A stretch of DNA of 64,000 nucleotides from Hypomesus transpacificus (Eukaryota > Chordata > Actinopteri > Osmeriformes > Osmeridae). The translations under genes were made by a program, and so were the position numbers. The stretch lies in assembly GCF_021917145.1 (NCBI RefSeq), contig NC_061064.1:6154091-6218090 (forward strand), written 5' to 3'. Below the pieces are notes generated by a model, which searched no databases, had not been told where the DNA came from, and saw nothing but the letters and a program-made list of their open reading frames with translations. Positions 48,001-60,600 of this stretch are shown piece by piece. How positions within the stretch are numbered: the stretch's first letter is position 1; the number at the start of each line of letters is the position of its first letter.

Positions 48001-51000
48001 CTGTATTAGCCTTGCTAACAACTGGCGGGGAGGACAGGTCAGCTAACACATCTACATTAGAGTCATAAACTGACTATCACTGAGTCACTCGACCTTGGTT
48101 TGGTCTATCAACCATCCATAACCATTATAAAATATGCTTAGCTCAGGTAGGCCTTTGAGGAATATGAGAATCGCTTGTGGTTAATCGTACGTGTACAATC
48201 AATACTGTCCCTCAAAAGTCCTTGTAATGGACATAATCTGCCACATTTCATGTCTAGGTAGGTTGCCACTAATTCCTAGTTCGAAGAGGAGCCTACATGC
48301 ACAACTAGCCGAACTACAAGTACCACAAACACCGAGGTGCCGGACCACTGCTTCCTGGGTCAACAACCCTGCCGTTGGAGCAACAGGGGTGTTTGAAATG
48401 GGGTCTGAAACAGGCTTTTCAGGCAAGATGATGGAAGATGGGACTATGGAGGAGGTGAGGCTGAAAGCCTTGAAGGTGTCCTGAGACAGGCGTGCATGTG
48501 AATGGAGAGAAGCAAAAAGAAAAGGAGAATTATTCCAAAGGAGATTGACAGTGTGGGGAGGTGGGGTAAGTTCAACTCCCTGCAGTGCTATCAGGTGACT
48601 CATCTCGTTTTGGATTCTGTCTATATCCAAGACTAGCATACTGATGATTCTTATCCCATCCTGCATGTTAGGTTGACGGTATTATTTATTTTTGGGCAAA
48701 ACTGTTATATCACTAACGTGTTGATTGGTGGTATTGAACTGTGAATGATGACTTAATTCTCACCACCGGGGTCGTACTCAATATAATCAAGATGTAGTCT
48801 GTTTTCTAATGATGCAATGCAACTGTTACTAGGTAGGCTCCTTCCCTCTTGGCTCTCGACGAAGGCGGTCGCATTTTTCTATCCTCCCCTCCCTGACCTT
48901 CCCTGCTTCGCTCTGTCTTGTCTGTCTTGTCTGTCTCAAGATACTCTCTCACCATCACTCTCCGAAACTGGAAGCATGGAATTAATTAGCGGGTCTCTCA
49001 ATGCAATTGACACCATCTTCTCGAAGAGAAGCTCGGGTTCGGGGGAACCCAAATGTCCGGACGGGACGTTTGCAGCTGGCTACACGATGGACGCGTGGGA
49101 CAATTGGCGTGTCGTGTGTCTAGCGGCGCTTTCCGTTGAGGATGTTGAAGACATCTTTATTTTCGGAACCATGATTACAGGCTTTCTGCTGTGTGGATTA
49201 GGCGGTTGGCTTGTGTATCGGAAAGTCAAGGAAACGGCTGCAGCCATCAAAAGCCCCCTTAGGCTGCCCGACCTGATTGAGACGGTGGGCAGAGCCGTTG
49301 GAGCACTGACTGTGAACTTACAGCAGAATAGGGAGTACAACAGGGATAAGTTCGCGGCTCAGCAAAGAAGGTTTGAGGATCTGGAGGCCTTCCTGAAGGG
49401 TGGACGTGAAAATTGAGTCGCATCTACTCGTCTAAACATCTACACCAATCTCATCTACTTTCGGCCCCGTAACCAGCTCAGGCCTTGGCCAAGGCCGTTG
49501 CTGGAAAACAACTCCCCTGGAGAGCGCTGAAGCGAGACTATCTTGCTCTTCCCTTCCCACTCCCCCACCTACTACAGATACCACCACCCCCCCACCCCCA
49601 TCCAACGCCTTCGATTGCTTTTCCCTGGGTGGCTGGCGGGTCTGTGTCCAGCGCCTATTACGGTCGCAGGTCCAGATGCTGCTGGTCTACCCCACCGCCC
49701 TTTCCCATTGCAATGTTGTGTTGTTAATGTTTGTGGGCTTATGTGCTGAGGTTTTTGCCTGTTCCCATACTGTACTCCTCTAGGAGCATTGTATGGGGGT
49801 TGCCTTTTTCTCTCCTCCTCTCTCCTCATGTTATGCTTTGCTGTAATCTTTCTGGTGGGCGCCTTTGATGGCTGCCTAGGTAGGCTCTCCTGCCAAATCA
49901 AATTCCGTGTCTGTGCAAACTTTCATGGCCAATAAACATCAATTCAATTCAATTAAACATACATTTCCTACGTTTGCTTAGTATGCAGGATAACATATTC
50001 TGTAATACAAAATATGAAATATGCCATGACACTTCTCATGAGACATTCTTCACAGTAAAAGGAATTCATCTAAAAGATGTAATCTAAAATGTGATGGATT
50101 TTTTTGTAAAGTTATGGTAATGCCCCCTTGAGGCAGAAAATAAACAAAGAAGCAGATATTGGAAGGTGAAGATTGCATAGTACATTGCTCCCTGCGCTAG
50201 AAATAGAAAGAGCTGGACAATTCTCTGTACAGAATTGCACTGACAGCCTTTGGGGCAATTTAAGATCCGCCTTTTCTAATTTTCTCACTCATGTCTTTCC
50301 AAGCATTGGAGAATGAAACCTTCAATCTAACAGATTCATGACTGTGGTTCCTTAAGAAGTCTGAATGTGAAGGGGAAATCGATATTGGGAAAAGGAAGGG
50401 GGGAATTGTTCCCACTATTTCTATATAAATGTAAGCAATATTGTTCTGTATTGTGTGTGGCTATTTGCAACCATTCTGACACCTCCAAGTGTCACATAGC
50501 CACAAATTGATTATAGAATTTCAAATAAAGGAGGATTTTTCCACAAATAAAAAAAGGCGCTAGATCATGGCAAGAACAAACAGTGCAATACACAGACTCT
50601 GAGACTCTGAGACACACACTCATGTCTGCAATTATCCTCCTTTAGTACCAGAAGGTGCAAACGTAACACAAACAACCCTTTTACAAAAGATCGTATTATT
50701 AACCTGATCCCCCATTCGCAACTCAATTGGCACTGATTACCGCGGAATAAAAAGGAACAAACCCGCCACAAGGACGACTACCAACGAGGAAAATGAACCT
50801 ACCTGCGTTGAGGTGGCACTCCTTGATCTGATACTGCAGCTCGTTCTCATTGGGGATGTCTTTCCAGGTGGCCAGGAACACTTGACGCTCTGCAGCAGAT
50901 GGACAGTGGAAGATTAGAAGTGCGACAGCGATGCTCACGACCCCCTCCGGAGGAACGAGGGGCCCCCTCGACGCAGAGACGATCCTGGAACAGGACGCGC

Positions 51001-51588
51001 CGCGCCGGCAAAGCCACGCGCGCGTGAACTCACCCATTTTGCCGTCCTCCACGAAGAAGATGTTGAGAGGGATGAGCCCGCTGAAGTAGAAGACGTCAAT
51101 GTTGTTTTTCACAGCCACCTGGGGGCCAATGAAAAGAACAAGATGAGGCCCCAAACACACAGAGGAGATGTACAGTCTACGAGTTTGACAGTTGGAACAG
51201 TGTCTCAGGTGTTCTTTACCACTCTATGGTTTCACCAAAGGGGGTACTTTAATTGAGGGGCCGGCAATTCTAACTGGAGAACTTTGAGGTGAAATGAGAC
51301 TTTGAGTCTTGCTCAACATCTCTTGATAAATACATCTGGAAAATGGTACGCAGATGCCACAATGACCCAGACCGTTGGTCGTGTCGGAGCCTGGCTAAAT
51401 AGGTCAGAAAGCTAAATGTGTCTGTGTGTGTGTTTTTGAGAGAGTCTGCCACTGCTGGAGTCATGACGAGGCAATAATGTGGGAAGTGGACCCCAGCACC
51501 ATCGGGGCTTTGATGAGTGCTGTGTCACAGCTGCACACCATGGGTACACAAGGTGCACTGCGATTGGGCTTGTAAAGCATAGGACACT

Positions 51589-51623
<35 letters not shown>

Positions 51624-54600
51624 TTTCAGAGAGAGCCTTAGGACCTCCCATGACCTACTTGTACGTTTGGTAACATTAGTCTCTTAAGTTCCTGACGGAC
51701 CACGCTTGTCGTAAAACGCAATAGGACAAATCGGTTGACGAATAAAACATGTATTTACCCAAGTAGCTGCACATAACTGACATCCTTCACACATAAATCC
51801 TTATAATGAGCCTTTGAAAATGAAGTTCAAGTCAACCCCAATACAGTGTCAATGTCTTCGAGTTTAAATCGTTTTCAGTGGCAAGTAGACACCCCCACAC
51901 ATACAGTGAGGAGAGCAATACAGCCTAGGGTCTGAATCGTCCAACCACGGTAAACATCCATGCAGCATTACCATTAACAACCTATCAGTATTCTCTTCTA
52001 AGTTTTTGTAACAACTGGGGGTCTCCACGGTAATTATACAACTGATAGAAACAAGAAAGTAATTAAAGTTAGTGGTGATTATACTGTCTGACAGCAGAAG
52101 GGGTTACAGGCAGATATGACGTTCTGACAAGCCGTGATCATCAGTTGAACACCATTCTGTTTTTAATTCCGTCTTTAACTAACCAACCAAATCTAATTAA
52201 AGACATGAATCTCCAAGACAGCTACTGTCAGTATCGGTGGTCGATTACGTAAACAGTCGACTCTTCAACGTATTTACGGACTGCACTGAAAAGATCATCG
52301 CGTATTCGGATCAGGTGAGTAGTTCCGGTGTGCGGACCATTCTAAATACACACCGAGAGAGTGTCTGATTGCCCCCGAGGTCGCCGCGCGCGTACGCGCA
52401 TCTCACAGTGCAGCACCAGGACTTGAGATAAGGACGCAGGCATAATGGCTGCCCCCATCTGGTGCTGCTCTAAGTCACTGAACAGTGGAAACGAGCTGCC
52501 TGGAGATAAACATGAAACACGCTTTTCAACTCGGAAAGATGTCTTGAGATTAGCCATGCTCTTTGCCCGCCCGCCCCCCCCCCCACCCCTTACCCATCTG
52601 TGTCTGTCACAGAACTCCTGTTATGTGCTCCAGTTTTAAAGACTTTTTTTTCTTCTTTTCAATATTAGAATGCTTGTTTTTTTTAGGTTAAGTGCCTTAC
52701 TTCTGTTTAAAATATGCCACATGAGATTTAGCATAAATGCCTCATGGGCTTTCTTGAACAAAAATATGTGGCCTAAATTGCCAGATATATGCAGAAACTG
52801 AACAAATCAGAGTCAAACAACTGTAGACAATGACCCACTAAACAACTATTGTCACAAGAGATTAGAAAAGGGGCCGAGGTATCGGAAATCAGTTCAACTT
52901 GCCAGTATTGATCGGTGCGCTGTAGTGGAGTACAGGGCCGCGTGTGAGCGAGAGCAGTGCGTGGAACAGTTTGTGTGGGGGCAGCGAAGTCTGGAGTGGA
53001 TTTTCCAGCTGGTTGCTGCTGTCCAATGGTGGGAGTGCATTGGCTTCCAGGCTGTGTGCGCGGCCCACGAACATGCCTTGCTGCCCTCGGCGTCTGTGTG
53101 GGACGACTCCCTCGGCTCGTTCATGCCTCAAAACCCCCTTCAGTCTCCCGAGTTAGTGGAGAGATAGTTCACATACTCCCCCCACCCCCTCAAATGCAGC
53201 CTGGGGGGGGGGCAGTGACGTTGTCTTCATTGTAAGGGGCCTTCGGCCAAAGCTACACAGAACGGGCTCAGTTCACGCTCTCCACGAGAGCGTGAAATAA
53301 CCACACCAGGCTTTGAAAGGAGACGCCGGCGCACACGGCCAGTTCTGACGGGCGACTTTACCTGGAGGTTGTTGAGTGGATCCATCTTCATGACTGGCCC
53401 GATGGTGTTCAGAGGCAGGGAGACCTCGATGCTCTGGCTGGGCATCAGTGGAGTGTGAATGGCCAGGGGGGTGGTGGGGATCACTCCGAAGCTGCACGCA
53501 TAAGGAACACGCATGACCTACATGGAAATGCTACGGCTCTACCGCCCTCCCCATTGAAAGACCAATTCAGACAGTAAAAACACACTCCCCATCTAATATC
53601 GCACAGTTTAAGCTTGTATAGGTGGAGATGGCTTGTGTCGGGTGTCGACGTCGCCAACAACAAAGTACGGTACGAGCTTTCAAGAGGATGCGATAGACAA
53701 AGGATTGATTCGACTAGACGTGGCTAACGGCGTCTCGTAAACAGGGTCGAATGTTTGCGTGTCCTGTGCCTTGCCTATTCTTGTTGAACTGGATGGCAAA
53801 GTCGCTCATGTGCTGCAGGGCTTTGTTGGTGAAGGTCATGTCCATGTACATGTGGCCCTGGCGGCGAGAGAATGTTCCGGAGATCTCCAGCCCTTTGGCT
53901 TTCACTGCAGGCAGCCACACCTAAATAAAACATATGTTAAAAAAAGAGAAGGAAAAACAATGCATGAATTTTACAAATGTAAACATATGCAACTAATGTT
54001 ATTTTTAGTAGGTATGCATTTAGGACCTTCCAATTTTTTAGAAAGTGTCTTAAGTAAGATCTTTTTCTGTCAAAATCAAGTTTGATCCCCTATAAACATG
54101 TCGCGTCAGCTAATGAGGCCCTCTGGGAGTTGTTTAGCAGCACCCAACAACACATTTTTGGAGCAGCCCGTTCATTTCCTAACCTCCTAACCTCCGGCTT
54201 CGCAAGATCACAACCGTGCAAAAATCCATATTGCCGAGCGCCAACGTATCCGTTTGTGCCCAAATCACTGTGATTGGGACCACTCAGCGTCCTATGAGGA
54301 GCTACGGGGAAGCTGTGGTTGAAGTTAGCCCGTGATGAGAGGGTGATAGACAGATGGATCCATCCAATCACCTGCCAAGTATTGTTTGAAAATGTTTGGA
54401 AAACTGTTTGGAACAGGGCAAAGACATTTTCCCAGATGGATATGTGTCAAACCATCTGGCAAGTCAGGTTACTACTTTCCAGCCAATTATGTTCAAGTAT
54501 CCTGTTCCAGCCAATCGTCTTTAATGAGGGGGGCCTTCCTCCTTGTCTTATTTTGTGAAACCACTGTCAATCAAACTCGAGGACGAAGGCAGAGAAATTA

Positions 54601-57600
54601 AAACAAAAGTTGGGGATGCCGTTTCTCATATTTGACATTATTTTATGTTACCCTATTGCAACTGTCAACCAGATATGATAAAGTACAGAACAGGCAGAGG
54701 AGCATGTGCTTCAGTCTGTAAGTAAATAATGCCTGATATTGACAGTTTTCTATATATATATATATATATCTATAGTTATAAACAGATTTTGATATACGGT
54801 ACAACAGTAATGCATCCACTCAGCTTTTTTTGAGTATTGATCTATTCTTTTAGACAGACATTACACTACGTTCCCTACCAAGCACAGTCAGGATTCATTT
54901 ATTAACTTTTATATACATTGCTGCTAATGTGGATATTCTATTGTGTGTTACCACTGTTTCGTATTTTTTGTTGGCCTTTTTTTTATGACATATTCTACAA
55001 CTTTGCACATGGTGATATGGTTATATGGGGAATGAAAGTCTTGAGAGCTGTTGGATCTGTATTCTATGTTCAGCTACCGCTAAGTAACAACACAGACAAA
55101 CATCCCAGTATTAAAGCGGAACGCTACTGAGAGACCCCTTTTGAAAGGGTTTGGAAGAATCGGATGGAATCCTTAATAAAGGTGGTGACTCATCTAACCC
55201 TCGTCTTCCGACTGCCACGCTATTCATCACCCTGTCGTCGATGACGACTGAATTATATTTGCAAGTTGTTTTCGGAGTTGTTTTTCTTTTTCTTCCAAGG
55301 AGTACTCACAGCTTTGGGAGACACGAAGCCTCCGGTGGTGTTGGCCATGCCCGTGGACAGCTCAAACAGGTCGCTGAGGCCGCTGCTGAGAGCCGCAGGA
55401 GCGGGGGTCGGGGACGGGGCAAACGTGTTGGGAACGGAGGAGGGGATGAAGTTCTGGCCCACCTGTCATGTGCGCACACGCACGCATACACAGACAAGGC
55501 ATTAGAGAGGTCTTTGTCAAGGCTTTGATGAGACGGCGGTGAGCTTACTTGACGGTAAGGAAAGAGGCGGTGAAGATTCAGGTTCATGGTTCTTGACAGG
55601 TGCTTTGGGAAGCTTACATTATTACCAATAACTCTTTCAACAGTTTGGTCACAAATGTACAGTCGTTGATGCTGGAATTCTGACTAATTAGGCGAGCTTC
55701 AAAGTAATCACAATGCATTCATTGTTGCAAGAGAACAAGAATGATGTCCTTAGTCCCAAATCCCACCTATGACTCCAGCAAATTTGACGTATCAGCAGAC
55801 CAAAGGAGAAATGAAGACGTTTCCCTTCAGTGGCAAGCAAGGGTGAGAGCTTTTAGCAACAATCTGTGGTGGGTTAAGTGAGCAACTAGGAGCATGCAGC
55901 ATGCAGGCAGACGGAAGAGGGCTCGACTTACTGCTGGACTTCCCCCAACACCTCCTCCCAGGTCTCCCCCGAGCTACAGGAGAGATAGAGGGGAGAGACC
56001 CCACATCCAGCACCCGCATCCACACACAGACAGACAGAGACAGAGAGAGGGGGAGATAAAGAAGTACTTAGCAATGGAGACCCTCATAGCACCCATTTTA
56101 GCTCCTGGAAAAATGTTATCCTTTTGTAGTTAACATGAAGATAAATGACACGCTTAAATGGTTATTTAGACAGGAAGCCTAGCTTTGCCGACAGCCTCAG
56201 TCAGGGGGAAGGTAAACCTTGCCCGAGAAGCTCATTGGGAAATATATTAGTGACATTTAGACATGTGGAAACTTGGGGAAAGGTGTCACTCAGCAAGAAA
56301 CATTACTAGACTAGAGTCTTTTCATCTAGTATAATGTTCCATTTCAAGATCAAAATATAAAAAGCTAGCTGAAAAGATTGAATGTGTCATTTACAATAAA
56401 GGAAAAAAGGAGCCTCATAAGTACACATGACAATAAGGCTTTTAAAAGCAAAATGAATTTTCCGTAGGTAATCTGGATGAATGGTTTCTTTTCATGATTA
56501 CTTAGTGGCCCAAGTAATCATTGAACAATCAAATGTTGAATGAATTAAATAACTGGATTCCTTAAACTAAACGTTCAATGGATGGGTTGAATTGTCCATT
56601 ACCACATACATAAATGAATAAAGATAATAATCATTTTGTTCCCAACAGTCCTTTAGAGTGGATGAATGATTAATGAAAAATATAGCAGTAGAGTTTTCAT
56701 TATGGTTCAAGGATCTTACAAAAAGACAGTGGCTGTAGCTACCTGAATGTGTTCTGTTGCCATAGGTGACGGGTATCTACTTCATTTCACATGTTATGTA
56801 TTAAACTGGTCCCACATATTCATAATATTCGCATTGCATATGTAATGTCAAGTTGTAAACATTATAAAAATTTCAACCTGAATTGTTGCTAACCTTCCTG
56901 CAGCAGTCAGAACCTAACTGTGGTGGTGATGCACTCAAATGATCAGCATGACACTGATTTGAATTTTTAAGACGAGCCTTCCAGAACAAAATGGCAACAT
57001 GCGATGCCCCTTGACCCTTTTTATGCCCAGAGATGTGGGAAATCCTTGTAAACAAGACTGTGCTGACCCTCTCCCCAGTCTGAGGGGGAAAGGTAGCCGG
57101 GTCGACTGAGCAATGAGTGACTCACCACACTGTCTGGTGCCCCTCAAACCATCAACATGTTCAACCATTTGACATCCCCCCCAACACAGCCTTGTCTCCC
57201 TTTGAGTGAGAAGAGCCTATTGGAAATGTTGTGGGAGAATACTTGGTGCCCCAGCGTATACCCAACGGCAAGAGACAGAATGTCCCAGAATAACTCGGAT
57301 AAGTTGCTTGAAGTGGAGATTTTCGCATTGACAATATTGTATTAGGGCTTCTTAGGAATGGCTTCAATAGGAACAGCAATGCTTGTTAACAAAGATATCC
57401 ACTATAGGGCGCTTTATGATTTCCCCCAATTATTCTCTGCAACCCTCTTTTTTACCACATCGCTGTCATGTCCAGATGAGATCTGAATGTGATGTTTACA
57501 TTTAAAATAAACGAAGGATTGTAGTTTCATTTCCCTACTACTTTACACCATCGCAGACATGGTATGCCTAGTAAGGAGACAAAAAAGATAAAACAACTTT

Positions 57601-60600
57601 AAATGTCCCTAAAAGTGCCGTAAGGGTGAACACAGCTGAACAAATGAAAACGGAAGGCGGATTTCACCGGAACCTCGAGTCGACGTCTTTGAGGGTCTAC
57701 CTGCGTGTCTGGCTGACCTGCCACTATCACCTCGTCTAGAAGGTCAGCATTAATATTCAGCCTCAGGATGCTGACTCAGCGAGCCCTTTTATGATGCATG
57801 AATCACTGCATCGCCCCCTGCCCTTCCGAGAGCAGCCGTGTACATCGTCTATGCATTAGCATGCAACTTGTCAGACGAGCTGCCACTGGTCCTAAAGGAG
57901 TAAAAAGAGATGTTCATCTGAAACATTTACTTTAATCGCAGAGAGACAATCTTCCATGCGTGAAGGCTTGAACGATTCAAATATGAATAAAGACAGTGGG
58001 GACAGTCTGCTTTTGGTAGTGGAACCTGCTATCCAATTAGGAGAGGGCTATGACTGTGGATGTCTTCAAACCATACATAGTTAACGTGGATATGCCTAGT
58101 TTTACGTCAAAAGGTTTTTTAGTTCTTTTTAAAGGAACCCTGGAGATCTCTACAGGTGTGATGACTTTAAAAAGGGTTCAAAAGGGAAGGTGTCACTTTG
58201 CGCGAGGAGAACCAGAAGAGACAGCAGCACAGGCCTTTCCCGCTACCCTCCCTGTTCCTCAAACAGAAAGGCAATTCCCCCTGAGCAATAGGCTGCAGAG
58301 TCCCCAAATCCAATTACAGAAAGGGAATGTCAGAATGTTACTGTTGAGGGGAAATTAATTGCTTTGTACCCTCCAAAAAAGAAGAAAAGAAAGATTGCAA
58401 ATGGATATTAAGCATTAACAATGACAAGGGTGGATTTTAAAGCCTTCCTATTTGACAGTGCACTGCAATTTGAGCTTGTGTTTTCACATGATCTGATGAT
58501 GATGATAGTTTTGAGTTTATAGAAGAATGGCTGTGAAGTGTTGCAGGAAGACAGGTTCATGTATTATTCAGTAAGATATTAAACTTGCATCCCAGGATGC
58601 AAAGGTCTAATCTGATTCGGTGCTTCTAGTCCTATTCGCATATCATCAAGAGATGCAACGATGCAGAGTGTTCATCGGAGAGTCAGTTATGATAAGAACG
58701 TCGATGGAGAAACCGGACGATGGCATTTTTGTATCGCTCACCATGAACTTCCCAATGTTATTAACTATCTTCTACTGTGCCTCAAAAAGGACTGTTTGAA
58801 TATGCTAAGCCATGCTGTTTGCTTGGTTTGGGAGAAGGTCACGGTGCCCTTTGACATCAGCAGCTCGAATATCTAACTACAGCACACAGTGCCACACAGT
58901 TCACGGCTGTTGGGCTTTCATTAAGTCGTTTTGATTCCTCTAATTGCTTGAACAGCCTAAGAGAGGCCTGCTGATACCGTTCAATCGCATCTGTAATTAC
59001 TCAGCAAACATTTAACATTCCATGTAGCGACACGGTGGAAAGACATCCCGTTAATCGGAAGCTCCAGCTGGATTTAAGTCGTCGCTAGTTTAATGACAGT
59101 CCAATTAACGTCTAATTGGAACCTTTTATAATTCTGCAGGGCCAAGGAAGGTTAGGTGAGAAGAGGTGCCGCCACGCTTCGTTGGACTTGAAAGACGAGC
59201 CTTAAATGAATAGATGGATATAGTCTACCCTTCAAATAGGTCAAGGGAATATCGTCAGACTTTGCGGTCAAATTAAGGGTGTTCATTTCACTGCGAGTCT
59301 TTCATGCTGTTAGCCACAACCCTTAGGTTACATGAGTTGCTTTGAATTTTGCAACCCATGGTCATCACCAAACTCACAATTAACGGTTCTTAGCTACACT
59401 TTTGGAGCTATATATATATATATGATGATGAAGCTGGAGCGATTCAAGGAACATTTGGTTCTTATCAGTGAAACAACAGATGTGACTGGGCCTGCAGGCA
59501 AGGCTTTTGAAAGCACCAGGGGCTAATATCATTAAAAAGACATCATCACCCCCCCCCCCTGCCAAAACCAGAAAGCCATTACAGTATTATTATACAGCAT
59601 CTCTCCTCCCTAAACAGCAGCCTGGTCCTTATTGCTAAATCTAAGATGTGCATGGGAGCTGCTAGAAAAGAATATTTCGCGGGCGGTATTTATAACGACA
59701 AACCAGAAACGGCGCTTCCGCAAAAATGTGAAGAAAAAAAAAAAACACAAATTCATCCCCTTTCCATGAAAGCCAGTGTGACGTGCTCCCTTGTCTTGCC
59801 AGCGTGCCTCCTTCAGAGCAGATCAATCAGGCGCATCCGTCGCCTCACTGACAGACTGGAGGTCTGGGTTGGGCAGCCCAGCACAGATCACCAGCGAGGG
59901 TTAGAAGGGTCGCCGGGGCGCCGCATCATCACAGCTCAACTCTGGTCTTGAACTCACAAGACAAGAACTGACAGACAGGGACCAGACGAGACAATCTCCT
60001 CGGCTGTGTGGGATAAGAGGGAGAGGGGTGGGGGGAATGCTCGGTATTTAATCTAAGATGTCTCGAGAGGTTGTTGTTACAGCAGTCATTTGGCTTCGAG
60101 AGGGCCCTGCATTGAAAACCAATTTCCGTCGTCCTCGGAGGACGCCCCGAACGCCACCGAGAGTGGCCGTTCACAGGGGCCACGGCGGGAAGCCTGGCAT
60201 GGGGGGGGACCGACGACAGCTCCTGGGAGACGTGGACGTTGTCTGAGGTGGCCGGGGTGACAGCTGAACCGAAATAAATCCATCACGCGGTCCACAACTC
60301 GCACATCTGCAGCCATATTTAGATATTTACATTTAGTCATTTAGTCATTTAGCAGACGCTCTTATCCAGAGCTAGATATCTGATCAAGAGGTCGACGATG
60401 GAGCGGCGCTCCCTATTTCTGAAGCGGCCTTTAGGTAAGATTGCACATACATTTACATTTAAATTTAGCAGATACTCTTATCCAGAGCGACTTGCAGTAA
60501 GTTCAGGGACATTCTCCCCGAGGCAAGTAGGGTGAAGTGCCTTGCCCAAGGACACAACGTCATTTTGTACGGCCGGGAATCGAACCAACAACCTTCTGAT

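Noticed and set aside
58661-58876. 71-codon ORF in the large ap2b1 intron
   Set aside because: Short, no splice signals or family match; consistent with chance.
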